Source of the DNA: Acidipropionibacterium thoenii DSM 20276
Lineage (GTDB): Bacteria > Actinomycetota > Actinomycetes > Propionibacteriales > Propionibacteriaceae
Length of the DNA: 64,000 bases
Direction: 5' to 3'
NCBI RefSeq assembly: GCF_000423445.1
Contig: NZ_KE384019.1
Span: 273,297 to 337,296 of the forward strand
In this document: piece by piece, positions 46,436-56,173 of the stretch
Layout of the letters: each line of letters starts with the position of its first letter
Numbering within the stretch: the stretch's first letter is position 1
Notes under the pieces: model-generated
Seen by the model: the letters and a program-made list of their open reading frames with translations, nothing else
The model's database searches: none
What the model was told of the DNA's origin: nothing
Made by a program: the position numbers and the translations under genes

Positions 46436-47884
46436 ATGACTCAGGTCGACACAACCACCGCCCTGCCGGGCACCGGCGCGACCCAGGACGAGCACCTGGC
46501 CGCCCTCACCGGGTACAAGTACGGCTGGCATGACTCCGACGCCTACGCCGCCGCCTCCCAGCGCGGCCTCTCCGAGGAGGTCGTGCGCGGCATCTCGGCG
46601 ATGAAGCACGAGCCCGAGTGGATGCTCAAGCTGCGTCTCAAGGCGCTGCGCCAGTTCCAGAAGAAGCCGATGCCGACCTGGGGTGTCAACCTCGACAGCA
46701 TCGACTTCGACCAGATCAAGTACTTCGTGCGCGCCCAGGAGAAGCAGGCGAAGTCCTGGGAGGATCTGCCCGCCGACATCAAGAACACCTACGACCGGCT
46801 CGGTATCCCCGAGGCCGAGAAGGACCGCCTGGTGGCCGGTGTCGCCGCCCAGTACGAGTCCGAGGTGGTCTACCACAAGATCAACGAGGAGCTCGGCAAG
46901 CAGGGAGTGATCTTCCTCGACACCGACACCGCGCTGCGCGAGTGCCCCGAGCTGTTCAAGGAGTACTTCGCCTCCACCGTGCCGGTCGGCGACAACAAGT
47001 TCGCCGCCCTTAACACCGCGGTGTGGTCGGGTGGCTCCTTCATCTATGTGCCCAAGGGAGTCCACTGCACCATCCCGCTGCAGGCCTACTTCCGGATGAA
47101 CACTGAGAACCTCGGCCAGTTCGAGCGGACCCTGATCATCGTCGACGAGGGTGCCTATGTGCACTACGTCGAGGGGTGCACCGCCCCGATCTACAAGTCC
47201 GACTCGCTGCATGCCGCGGTGGTGGAGATCATCGTCAAGAAGAACGCCCGCTGCCGTTACACGACCATCCAGAACTGGTCGAACAACGTCTACAACCTCG
47301 TCACCCAGCGCGCCTATGTGGAGGAGGGCGGGACGATGGAGTGGATCGATGGAAATATCGGCTCCAAGTCCAATATGAAGTACCCGGCCTGCTACCTGAT
47401 GGGCGAGCACGCCAAGGGCGAGGCCCTGTCGGTGGCCTTCGCCGCCGAGGGTCAGCACCAGGACACCGGCGCCAAGATGGTCCACTACGCGCCCTACACC
47501 TCCTCGACGATCGTCTCGAAGTCGATCTCCCAGGGAGGCGGCCGGTCGGCCTACCGAGGCCTGGTCGAGGTGGGCAAGAACGCCCACCACTCGGCCTGCT
47601 CGGTGCGCTGCGATGCGCTGCTGGTCGACGACATCTCGCGTTCCGACACCTACCCCTACAACGACGTGCGCACCGACGAGGTGTCGATGGCCCACGAGGC
47701 CACCGTCTCCAAGGTGAGCGAGGACCAGCTCTTCTACCTCATGCAGCGAGGTCTCACCGAGGAGGAGGCGATGGGCATGATCGTTCGTGGATTCATCGAG
47801 CCGATCGCCAAGGAGCTCCCGATGGAGTACGCCCTGGAGCTCAACCGGCTCATCGAGATCCAGATGGAGGGTGCGGTCGGCTGA
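46436..47884 (+). CDS. sufB: Fe-S cluster assembly scaffold SufB
   Basis: Scaffold of the SufBC2D complex. It has 482 residues with the right-handed beta-helix core. Typical blocks are [86 protein letters not shown] and [11 protein letters not shown]-like [15 protein letters not shown]. The active Cys is in [11 protein letters not shown]-neighbouring strands and in [15 protein letters not shown] 46436 with GAAAGG upstream. No intein is present, unlike the M. tuberculosis homologue. Confidence 0.97.
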   Translation: MTQVDTTTALPGTGATQDEHLAALTGYKYGWHDSDAYAAASQRGLSEEVVRGISAMKHEPEWMLKLRLKALRQFQKKPMPTWGVNLDSIDFDQIKYFVRAQEKQAKSWEDLPADIKNTYDRLGIPEAEKDRLVAGVAAQYESEVVYHKINEELGKQGVIFLDTDTALRECPELFKEYFASTVPVGDNKFAALNTAVWSGGSFIYVPKGVHCTIPLQAYFRMNTENLGQFERTLIIVDEGAYVHYVEGCTAPIYKSDSLHAAVVEIIVKKNARCRYTTIQNWSNNVYNLVTQRAYVEEGGTMEWIDGNIGSKSNMKYPACYLMGEHAKGEALSVAFAAEGQHQDTGAKMVHYAPYTSSTIVSKSISQGGGRSAYRGLVEVGKNAHHSACSVRCDALLVDDISRSDTYPYNDVRTDEVSMAHEATVSKVSEDQLFYLMQRGLTEEEAMGMIVRGFIEPIAKELPMEYALELNRLIEIQMEGAVG

Positions 47885-47933
47885 TCGGCCGACCACCACA
47901 TCACCGCCAATCCTCAAGAAAGAGAGCACACAG

Positions 47934-49145
47934 TTGACCGCACCGGTCCAGGCCCCCGTGAAGGGTCACAACGTCACGATCGAGGGGGACGTCGAGTCCC
48001 ACCTGCACCCGCGCCCCTCCTGGCGGCTCGCCGACCATCCGATGCCCACCGGGCGTGAGGAGATCTGGCGGTTCACCCCGGTTCGGGAGTTCGCCCCGAT
48101 CCTGGCCGAGAAGCCGACCCGGGCCAGCCTCGAGTGGGACATCCGGGCCCCCGAGGCGGTGGCGGTCCACGAGTTGACCCAGGCCGATCTGCGCGATCTG
48201 GCCGAGACCCCCCAGGACCGGATGTCGGCCGCTGCAGCGGCCAACTCCGCCAACCCGTCGGGGAGGATCACGATCCCGGCGAATGCGCAGCTCGACGACC
48301 CGATCGACATCGATCTCACCGGAACCGGTTCGGCGGAGCCGGTCTACCAGAATGTCGTCGTGGAGATCGGCTCCTGCGCCAAGGTCACCCTGGTGGTGCG
48401 GTACCGGGGTTCGGCGAATCTGGGGGAGAACTGGACCTTCCGGATCGCTGACGGCGCCGAGGCCACCATCGTCTTCGTCCACGAGTGGGACGACGACGCC
48501 GTGCACGGCGCCCAGATCGCCTTCGAGCTGGGACGCGACACCACGGTGCGCACCGCCCAGGCGAGTTTCGGGGGCAAGGCGCTGCGCATCTCGCAGACGG
48601 CCTCCTTCCAGGGGCCGGGAGCCGACCTGTCGCAGCTCGGCGTCTACTTCGCCGACGCCGACCAGCACATCGAGCACCGGCTGTTCGTCGATCACAACTC
48701 CCCGCGCACCAAGTCCCGGGTCGACTTCCGGGGTTGCCTGCAGGGAGCCGGTGCGCACACCGTGTGGGTCGGCGATGTGCTGATCCGCCCGGTCGCCGAG
48801 GGCATCGACACCTACGAGTCGAACAAGAACCTGGTCCTCACCGAGGGATGCCGGGCCGATGCGGTGCCGAACCTGGAGATCCAGACCGGAAACATCGTGG
48901 GAGCCGGGCACTCGGCCTCCACCGGCCGTTTCGACGCCGAGCAGTTGTTCTACCTGGAGTCCCGCGGCATCGACGAGGAGGAGGCGCGGCGCCTGGTGGT
49001 GCACGGATTCTTCACCGACATCGTCCGCCGGATCGGCGTCGAGGAGATCAGCACCGAGCTGATGAACCGCATCGAGAAGGAACTTCTCGAGACCCTCGGA
49101 GCCTCCACCCAGCCCGCCGTCGCCGACAAGCCCTCGGAGGGCTGA
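47934..49145 (+). CDS. sufD: Fe-S cluster assembly protein SufD
   Basis: Partner of SufB, 403 residues. The start TTG 47934 follows AGAAAGAGAG; the open frame runs back into sufB but is not protein-like there. N-terminal EEIWRFTPVREFAP is the SufD helical domain. The beta-helix contains SRVDFRGCLQGAGAHTVWVGDVLI and ADAVPNLEIQTGNIVGAGHSAS, with the conserved His. The C-terminal helices LFYLESRGIDEEEARRLVVHGFF mirror those of SufB. Confidence 0.95.
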   Translation: MTAPVQAPVKGHNVTIEGDVESHLHPRPSWRLADHPMPTGREEIWRFTPVREFAPILAEKPTRASLEWDIRAPEAVAVHELTQADLRDLAETPQDRMSAAAAANSANPSGRITIPANAQLDDPIDIDLTGTGSAEPVYQNVVVEIGSCAKVTLVVRYRGSANLGENWTFRIADGAEATIVFVHEWDDDAVHGAQIAFELGRDTTVRTAQASFGGKALRISQTASFQGPGADLSQLGVYFADADQHIEHRLFVDHNSPRTKSRVDFRGCLQGAGAHTVWVGDVLIRPVAEGIDTYESNKNLVLTEGCRADAVPNLEIQTGNIVGAGHSASTGRFDAEQLFYLESRGIDEEEARRLVVHGFFTDIVRRIGVEEISTELMNRIEKELLETLGASTQPAVADKPSEG

Positions 49146-49146
49146 G

Positions 49147-49482
49147 ATGGCGGCGGTGAAGGTGACGACCATCGACCAGCTGGAGGACGACACCCCGGCC
49201 GAGTTCGACGAGGTCGAGGGCACTGACATCGTCCTGGTGCGCACCCAGGGCCAGACCTTCGCGATCGGAGCCCTGTGCAGCCATGCCGAGGTGCCGATGG
49301 TCGAGGGCGAGGTCGAGGACTGCGCTCTGGAGTGCTACATGCACGGCTCGATGTTCGACCTGCGCACCGGCGCACCGCTCAGTCTGCCGGCCACCGAGCC
49401 GATCCCCGTTTATCCCGTGACCATCGACGGCGACGACGTCCTCGTCGACGTCGCCAATCCCATTCCCTACAAGGAGTCCTGA
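49147..49482 (+). CDS. Rieske-type [2Fe-2S] ferredoxin in the suf operon
   Basis: A 111-residue soluble Rieske protein. Ligand boxes are CSHAEVPM and CYMHGSMFDL (Cys-x-His ... Cys-x2-His). It belongs to the NirD/BphF-like small ferredoxins commonly found between sufD and sufC in actinobacteria (where M. tuberculosis lacks it). It begins 1 base after the sufD stop. Its exact role, electron donor for assembly or cluster reservoir, is not established. Confidence 0.92.
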   Translation: MAAVKVTTIDQLEDDTPAEFDEVEGTDIVLVRTQGQTFAIGALCSHAEVPMVEGEVEDCALECYMHGSMFDLRTGAPLSLPATEPIPVYPVTIDGDDVLVDVANPIPYKES

Positions 49483-49488
49483 AACCCC

Positions 49489-50255
<767 letters not shown>

Positions 50256-50256
<1 letters not shown>

Positions 50257-51539
50257 TGAGTGCGGCCACCGGTTACGACGTCGAGGCCATCCGGGCCGAC
50301 TTCCCGATCCTGTCCACCAGGGTCGGGCAGTACCCGCTGGCATACCTCGACTCGGCCAACACCTCCCAGAAACCGCAGGTCGTCATCGACGCGGTGGCCG
50401 ACCACTACGCCCATCACAATGCCAATGTGGCCCGGGCGATGCACAAGCTGGGGCTGGAGGCCACCCAGGCCTATGAGGGCGGGCGCGCTCGGATCGCCCG
50501 GTTCATCGGCGCGGCCCGGCCCGAGGAGGTCATCGCGCTGAGTAATGCCTCCGAGGGACTGAATCTGTGCGCCCACACCCTGGGTTCACGGCTGGGGCCC
50601 GGCGACGAAGTGGTCATCTCGGTGATGGAGCACCACTCCAACCTGGTGCCCTGGCAGCTGGCCTGCCAGCGCACCGGCGCCACCCTGAGGTGGTTCGACG
50701 TCACCGATGAGGGACGCCTGGACCTGGCCGGCGCCGAGCGCGAGGGGCTCATCAACGAGCACACCAAGGTGGTCTCGGTGACACTGGCCTCCAATGTGCT
50801 GGGCACTGTCAACCCGGTGGCCCGGATCGCTGCGATGGCCCATGCGGTCGGCGCTGTGATGGTGGTCGACGCCTCCCAGGCCGTTCCTCAGATGCCTGTC
50901 GACGTCTCGGCCCTGGGCGCTGATCTGGTGGCCTTCACCGGTCACAAGATGGTGGGTCCGACCGGGATCGGGATCCTGTGGGGCCGCTACGACCTGCTCG
51001 CCGAACTGCCACCATTCCTGGGTGGCGGGGAGATGATCGAGATCGTCAAGATGGACCACTCCACCTACGCGGAGCCGCCGCACCGCTTCGAGGCCGGCAC
51101 CCCGCCGATCGCCCAGATGGTGGGACTGGCAGCTGCCGCCGACTACCTGGACGGGATCGGGATGGCGGCGATCGCGGCCCATGAGCGCGACATCGCCGAC
51201 TACGCCCTGGAGGGGCTGTCGGGGCTGAAGGGGCTGCGCATCCTGGGGCCCACCGAGGCCGTCGACCGTACCGGGACGATCTCCTTCACCATTGACGGCG
51301 TCCACCCCCACGACGCGATGAGTCTGATGGACTCCCGCGGAGTGGCGGTGCGCGGTGGACATCACTGCGCCAGGCCGCTGCACGAGAGGTTCGGGATCCA
51401 GTCCTCGCTGCGTGCCTCGGCCTACCTCTACACCACCCGCGAGGAGATCGACGCCCTCATCGACGCGGTGGAGTACGCTCGGGACTTCTTCACCGGACGC
51501 ACCATGACCGCTGGCGCCGGAGCGGGGAGGCATCACTGA
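50256..51539 (+). CDS. sufS: Cysteine desulfurase SufS
   Basis: PLP enzyme that takes sulfur from cysteine. It has 427 residues. The PLP Lys is in FTGHKMVGPTGIGIL, the Asp/Gln/His environment in DASQAVPQMPVD, and the active Cys in VAVRGGHHCARPLHERFG. Class II SufS organisation. It overlaps sufC and sufU by 1 base each. It has about 10 extra C-terminal residues (TMTAGAGAGRHH). Confidence 0.97.
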
Positions 51540-52060
51540 TGAACGTCGAGGACATGTACCAGCAGATCATCCTCGATCACTACCGTGAGAAGCATCACTC
51601 GGGACTGCGCGAGGACTACGACGCCGAGGTGACCCAGGTCAATCCGTCGTGCGGGGACGAGCTGATGCTGCGGCTGCACCTGGACGGCGATGTCATCACC
51701 GACGTCTCGTACGACGCGGTGGGATGCTCCATCTCGCAGGCCTCCACCTCGGTGATGACCGACCTGGTGATCGGCAAGACCGTCGAGCAGGCCCAGCAGT
51801 TGTACCGCGGTTTCCAGGAGATGATGCGCTCTCACGGCGAGGTCAAGCTCGACGAGGAGACCTATGACGACGCGGTGGCCTTCGAGGGAGTGGCCCAGCT
51901 GATGGCTCGCGTCAAGTGCGCGATGCTCGGCTGGTCGGCTCTGGAGGAGTCGATGATGGAGGCCGAACAGAACAGCGACACGCCTGTGTCGACGCAGAAC
52001 AGCGAGACGCCGACAGCGCCGGCATCGGTCGGCGCAGCGGGGAAGGGAGACAAGGCATGA
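51539..52060 (+). CDS. sufU: SufU-type sulfur transfer protein
   Basis: Zinc-dependent sulfur acceptor from SufS. The ligands are Cys in NPSCGDE, Cys in AVGCSISQAS and Cys in VKCAMLGW, with the SufU-typical insertion and Asp. The family ends near WSALEESM; here about 30 additional hydrophilic residues (SDTPVSTQNSETPT...) follow. It overlaps sufT by ATGA. Confidence 0.93.
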   Translation: MNVEDMYQQIILDHYREKHHSGLREDYDAEVTQVNPSCGDELMLRLHLDGDVITDVSYDAVGCSISQASTSVMTDLVIGKTVEQAQQLYRGFQEMMRSHGEVKLDEETYDDAVAFEGVAQLMARVKCAMLGWSALEESMMEAEQNSDTPVSTQNSETPTAPASVGAAGKGDKA

Positions 52061-52503
52061 GCGAGGACACCACGCAGGAGGTGCGCCCCTCGGACCTGGT
52101 GCGCGACACCCTCCCCGATTCCGAGCAGGACGCGGTCACCCCCGAGACCGGCGCCGAGCAGGCTCCGGGAACCGAGGCCGCGGTGACCGAGTCGCTGCCG
52201 ACCGTCGACGACGTCATCGAGGCGATGAAGGACGTCATCGATCCCGAGCTGATGGTCAACGTGGTCGATCTGGGCCTGGTCTACGGGGTTCAGATCGATG
52301 AGCACGCCGATGTCACCATCGACATGACGCTGACCAGCCCGACCTGCCCGCTCACCGACCGCCTGGAGTACGACACCCAGACGGTGCTGGAGGGCATCGT
52401 CAACTCCGTGGCGATCAACTGGGTGTGGTTGCCGCCGTGGGGTCTGGAGCGGATCACCGAGGATGGCAGGGCCCAGCTCCAGGCGATCGGATTCAACGTC
52501 TGA
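52057..52503 (+). CDS. sufT: SufT-type metal-sulfur cluster assembly factor (MIP18/DUF59)
   Basis: Small Fe-S maturation protein, 148 residues from ATG 52057 overlapping sufU. The MIP18 domain covers the last 95 residues: VIDPELMVNVVDLGLVYGV, IDMTLTSPTCPLTD (functional Cys) and NWVWLPPWGLERITEDGR. The preceding 50 residues are acidic and low complexity (Glu/Thr/Ala/Pro). Last gene of the operon; convergent with the metallopeptidase. Confidence 0.93.
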   Translation: MSEDTTQEVRPSDLVRDTLPDSEQDAVTPETGAEQAPGTEAAVTESLPTVDDVIEAMKDVIDPELMVNVVDLGLVYGVQIDEHADVTIDMTLTSPTCPLTDRLEYDTQTVLEGIVNSVAINWVWLPPWGLERITEDGRAQLQAIGFNV

Positions 52504-52538
52504 TACTTGCCGGTACCTGACCAGCAGTCGAAGACGGC

Positions 52539-53420
52539 TCAGCCGTCCAGGTCGTCGGTGGAGAAGGTGTCGCACTGCTCCACGCCGGTGTGGAAACCGC
52601 GCTGGGTCCAGTAGACGCGCATCTTCGAGGAGCCGTGGGTCCAGGCGTCCTGGTCCACCTGGCCCTGTGCCTGCTGCTGGATGTGGTCGTCACCGACTGC
52701 CTTCGCGGCATCCACCACCTTGGCGATGTCATCGGCGGTGACGTTCTCGATGAGGTCGTCGGGATTGTCGGAGGCCCACTTGAGGTAGGCCCCGGCATAG
52801 CAGTCGGCCTGCAGCTCCAGGCGTACCGAGTTGGAGTGGGCCCCGGTCTGGTTGCCCGATGCATGGGCCTTCGCCAGGGTGCCGAGCAGGTCCTGTGCGT
52901 GGTGGCCGTACTCATGGGCGATGACATAGGCCTCGGCCGCAGTGCTGGACCGGGTGCCGAGCTCCTGGAACAGCTGGGACAGGAAGCTGGTGTCCAGATA
53001 CACCAACTTGTCGGCCGAGCAGTAGAAGGGGCCCGTCTCGGAGCTGGCCGTCCCGCAACCAGTGCTGATCTGACCGCTGAAGGGCTTGATCCTCGCCTTG
53101 GTGTAGCCGTTGATCTGAGTTCCCCAGAACTGGTTGACGCTGGTGGCGTAGGCCGCCCACCGGCAGTTCGGATCCCGGTTGGCGTCGGCCCCGGTCTGGC
53201 AGCTGGAGCTGGCAGTCGAGGTGGCGGTCTGTTGGCTGCTCGTCCCGTCGTCAGTGCCCAGGATGTCGGCAGGATTGATGCCGAGGACCAGGGCCAGGAT
53301 GATCACCACGACTCCGGCGCCACCGCCGAGAGCGATCCTGCCGCCGCCGCCCCGTCCGGGGCCGCCGCCACTGGAGTCGATCGAGTCGGAGTCGATTCGT
53401 GCGTCGTTCTTGAAGTCCAT
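52539..53420 (-). CDS. YpfJ-type neutral zinc metallopeptidase
   Basis: A 293-residue membrane-anchored protein. The N-terminal Ser/Gly-rich segment is followed by one helix (LGGGAGVVVIILALVLGIN) and an extracytoplasmic YpfJ/KPN_02809 peptidase domain. The zinc site is AYVIAHEYGHHAQD, with the downstream Glu in LELQADCYAGAYLKW. Conserved TGCGTASSETGPFYC and YLDTSFLSQL are family marks. ATG 53420 with GGAGAG upstream. Peptidase activity of this family is predicted, not well established. Confidence 0.9.
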   Translation of the reverse strand: MDFKNDARIDSDSIDSSGGGPGRGGGGRIALGGGAGVVVIILALVLGINPADILGTDDGTSSQQTATSTASSSCQTGADANRDPNCRWAAYATSVNQFWGTQINGYTKARIKPFSGQISTGCGTASSETGPFYCSADKLVYLDTSFLSQLFQELGTRSSTAAEAYVIAHEYGHHAQDLLGTLAKAHASGNQTGAHSNSVRLELQADCYAGAYLKWASDNPDDLIENVTADDIAKVVDAAKAVGDDHIQQQAQGQVDQDAWTHGSSKMRVYWTQRGFHTGVEQCDTFSTDDLDG

Positions 53421-53534
53421 GACTCTCCTGGATGAGCCGACGAGGTCCTGAGCTCGTCGACGGGTGAAAAGCGCCAGTCGGAGGACTGCCCGGCGATCGC
53501 AGGATAGTCGAGCCGGTGCCCCCCGCGGCAAGGG

Positions 53535-53885
53535 TCAGACGGCGAACCAGAAGACGACCGACGCCACCGCGACCAGGCCAGGCAGTGCGATGGTGATGAT
53601 GGTGCTCCATCGACGCGGCACCCAGGTCTGGCTGAGGATGCCGATGATCGCCCCGAGCGCAGCGGCGGCGACCGCTGACCCCCAGTAGGTGGCGGGTTCC
53701 CCGGGCCGGCAGCCTGCCAGCGAGGAGTCGCACAGGCTCCACCAGCCCAGGTAGCCGAAGATGGCGATGCCGATCACGGCGACGACCACCCCGATGGTGA
53801 CCCAGATGGAGTACCGCCGCCATGCCCGTATGTCGGCGGCCAGCTCCTCGTCGTCCTCGGGTGCTGCTCGCCGTGGTGCTGCCAT
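53535..53885 (-). CDS. Small three-helix membrane protein (hypothetical)
   Basis: A 116-residue protein of unknown function. A charged N-terminus (PRRAAPEDDEELAADIRAWRR) precedes three membrane segments (IWVTIGVVVAVIGIAIFGYL, WGSAVAAAALGAIIGILS, IITIALPGLVAVASVVFWF). The Cys pair in LCDSSLAGC would lie on the extracellular loop. ATG 53885 is 7 bases after a CAGAAT -10. It is divergent from the ElaA-type gene with a shared palindrome. Confidence 0.75.
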   Translation of the reverse strand: MAAPRRAAPEDDEELAADIRAWRRYSIWVTIGVVVAVIGIAIFGYLGWWSLCDSSLAGCRPGEPATYWGSAVAAAALGAIIGILSQTWVPRRWSTIITIALPGLVAVASVVFWFAV

Positions 53886-53911
53886 GGCCCCCATTCTGCC
53901 CACCAGCTGAT

Positions 53912-53925
53912 CCACTGGCCAGTGG
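53912..53925. promoter_or_regulatory. 14-bp perfect palindrome between divergent promoters
   Basis: CCACTGGCCAGTGG is fully self-complementary. The -10 elements CAGAAT (minus, 53893-53898) and GATACT (plus, 53939-53944) each place their -35 position at 53916-53921, the centre of the palindrome. A bound repressor would block both genes at once. Confidence 0.6.
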
Positions 53926-53950
53926 GGGCACGCCGGGGGATACTCCCTCC

Positions 53951-54406
53951 ATGGCCCTCGTACAGCCCGAATCGACGCCGCAGGTCTTCTGCGAACCCCT
54001 CGACCGGATGGATCCGGAGGTGTTGTACCGGCTGCTGTGGTTGCGCAGCGAGGTCTTCAACGGCGAGCAGCACTGCACCGATGACGACCTGGACGGCAGG
54101 GAGCTGGAGCCGGCGTCCCGAATGGTGTGGGCCGAGGTCGACGGTCGACCGGTCTCGACCCTGCGGATTCTCGAGGACCCCGGGGTCGTCGTGCTCGGTC
54201 GACTGGCCACCGACGCCGGCCACCGCGGCCGGGGAATCGCCGCGGCCCTGGTCCTCCGGGCCCTCCAGGAGTGCGCCGGCCGATCGGTGGCGATCCACGC
54301 CCAGGCCCACCTCAAGGACTGGTACGCCGGCTTCGGCTTCGTCGTGGACGGGGAACCCTTCGAGGAGGCCGGGATCGCGCACGTGCCGATGAGACTCACG
54401 CGCTGA
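53951..54406 (+). CDS. ElaA-family GNAT acetyltransferase
   Basis: A 151-residue acetyltransferase. The ElaA layout is clear: ALLWLRSEVF-like LLWLRSEVFNGEQHCTDDDLDGRELEP, then VVLGRLATDAGHRGRGIAAALV (CoA loop) and YAGFGFVVDGEPFEEAGIAHVPM at the C-terminus. In E. coli ElaA, Cys is found where Asn-Gly-Glu-Gln-His-Cys occurs here. ATG 53951 is 6 bases after GATACT (leaderless). Substrate unknown. Confidence 0.88.
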   Translation: MALVQPESTPQVFCEPLDRMDPEVLYRLLWLRSEVFNGEQHCTDDDLDGRELEPASRMVWAEVDGRPVSTLRILEDPGVVVLGRLATDAGHRGRGIAAALVLRALQECAGRSVAIHAQAHLKDWYAGFGFVVDGEPFEEAGIAHVPMRLTR

Positions 54407-54427
54407 GCTGACAAGACGTGCACGCAT

Positions 54428-54462
54428 TTGGCCGCTGGAGCGGCTGAGGGCAGGATGGTCCG
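54428..54462 (+). promoter_or_regulatory. Leaderless promoter of the ABC-F gene
   Basis: TTGGCC (54428) and CAGGAT (54451) are 17 bases apart, and 6 bases separate the -10 from the GTG at 54463. Confidence 0.5.
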
Positions 54463-56061
54463 GTGCTGCAGGTCAAGGATGTGGAGGTCCGTATCGGGGC
54501 CCGGTTGTTGCTCAACCCGGTGAGTTTCCAGGTCGCCCCGGGCGACAAGATCGGGCTGGTGGGCCGCAATGGCGCCGGAAAGACGACGCTGACCCGCATG
54601 CTGGCGGGCGAACACCTGCCCACCGCCGGCACCATCACCCGAACCGGGCAACTGGGATATCTTCCCCAGGACCCGCGTGATCCCGATCTGTCGCAGCTGG
54701 CCAGTGACCGCATCCTGTCGGCCCGCGGGCTGGCCCACATCCTCGAGAAGATGCAGAGCCTCGAGGAGCAGATGTCCTCGAGCGACGAGGCCCTCCGTGA
54801 GAAGGCGATGGACAACTACTCCAAGGCCGAGGCCCGCCTGATGGCCGCCGGCGGCTACGGGGCCGAGGCCGAGGCCGCCCGGATCTCGGCGAACCTGGCG
54901 CTGCCCGACCGGGTTCTCGGTCAGCCCCTGGGCAACCTGTCCGGTGGCCAGCGGCGTCGCGTCGAGCTGGCCCGGATCCTGTTCTCGGGGGCGGACACCC
55001 TGCTGCTCGACGAGCCGACCAACCACCTGGACGCCGACTCCATCAACTGGCTGCGCAGCTTCCTGCAGACCTACCAGGGTGGGGTCCTGATGATCTCCCA
55101 CAACACCGAACTGGTCGGCGAGACTGTCAACAAGGTCTTCCACCTGGATGCCAACCGGGCCACTCTCGACATCTACTCGATGAACTGGAGGCGCTACCTC
55201 ATCCAGCGTGCCGCCGATGAGAAGCGCCGCCACAAGGAGCGGCTCAACGCCGAACGGAAGGCCTCGGCGCTGATGGCCCAGGCCGACAAGCTGCACGCCA
55301 AGGCCACCAAGGCGGTCGCCGCCCAGAACATGGCCAAGCGGGCTCAACGGCTGCTGTCCGGGGTCGAGGGGGAGCGGGCTGACGACAAGGTCGCCGCGAT
55401 CCGTTTCCCCAGCCCGGCCCCCTGCGGCAAGACCCCGTTGACCGCCCACAATCTCACCAAGACCTACGGATCCCTGGAGGTCTTCACCGGGGTGGACCTG
55501 GCCATCGACCGCGGCTCCCAGGTGGTGGTGCTGGGTCTCAACGGCGCCGGCAAGACCACCCTGCTGCGCATCCTGGCAGGGGTGGAGACTCCCGACACCG
55601 GTGAGGTGATCCCCGGCCATGGGCTGAAGATCGGTTACTTCGCCCAGGAGCACGATCTCATTGAGATGGACCGCACGGTACTGGACAACATGGCCCGCAG
55701 CGCCGGGGACATGACAGATACCGATATCCGCAAGATCCTCGGCTCCTTCCTGTTCACCGGTGATGACGTCGACAAGCCCGCCGGAGTGCTCTCGGGTGGC
55801 GAGAAGACCCGGTTGGCGCTGGCCATGCTGGTGGTCTCCTCGGCCAACGTGTTGCTGCTCGACGAGCCCACCAACAACCTGGACCCGGCCAGCCGCGAGC
55901 AGGTGCTGGATGCCATCGCCCACTTCGGTGGGGCGATCGTCCTGGTGACCCACGACGAGGGCGCGGTCCAGGCTCTGGAGCCCGACCGGGTGCTGGTGCT
56001 ACCGGAGGGCACCGAGGACCTGTGGGGGCCCGACTACCAGGACCTCATCGAACTGGCCTGA
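54463..56061 (+). CDS. ABC-F family ATPase (ribosome-associated)
   Basis: A 532-residue protein with two nucleotide-binding domains and no membrane part, so a translation factor or antibiotic-resistance-type ABC-F. Domain 1 has Walker A GLVGRNGAGKTTLTR, signature LSGGQRRRVELARIL and DEPTNHLDADS. The linker (about 235-310) is long, basic and helical (RRHKERLNAERKASALMAQADK). Domain 2 has VLGLNGAGKTTLLRIL, LSGGEKTRLALAML and DEPTNNLDPAS. Arm subdomain present after the first Walker A. Its order with the HTH gene matches Rv1473-Rv1473A; drug resistance is not implied. Confidence 0.93.
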   Translation: MLQVKDVEVRIGARLLLNPVSFQVAPGDKIGLVGRNGAGKTTLTRMLAGEHLPTAGTITRTGQLGYLPQDPRDPDLSQLASDRILSARGLAHILEKMQSLEEQMSSSDEALREKAMDNYSKAEARLMAAGGYGAEAEAARISANLALPDRVLGQPLGNLSGGQRRRVELARILFSGADTLLLDEPTNHLDADSINWLRSFLQTYQGGVLMISHNTELVGETVNKVFHLDANRATLDIYSMNWRRYLIQRAADEKRRHKERLNAERKASALMAQADKLHAKATKAVAAQNMAKRAQRLLSGVEGERADDKVAAIRFPSPAPCGKTPLTAHNLTKTYGSLEVFTGVDLAIDRGSQVVVLGLNGAGKTTLLRILAGVETPDTGEVIPGHGLKIGYFAQEHDLIEMDRTVLDNMARSAGDMTDTDIRKILGSFLFTGDDVDKPAGVLSGGEKTRLALAMLVVSSANVLLLDEPTNNLDPASREQVLDAIAHFGGAIVLVTHDEGAVQALEPDRVLVLPEGTEDLWGPDYQDLIELA

Positions 56062-56173
56062 GCGGGCTCTCCCATTCCATTGCTGGTCTGCCCTAGCATG
56101 ATCGCGAGACCGGCCGGCCGGTCCCGCCGGCAGTCGATGAACGCAGTCCCGAGGCGAGTCAGTGGAGGTCCAG

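Noticed and set aside
46406-47929. 507-codon antisense frame over sufB
   Set aside because: A shadow of SufB, which has all its conserved blocks on the plus strand. The antisense product is Val/Leu/Gly/His noise.
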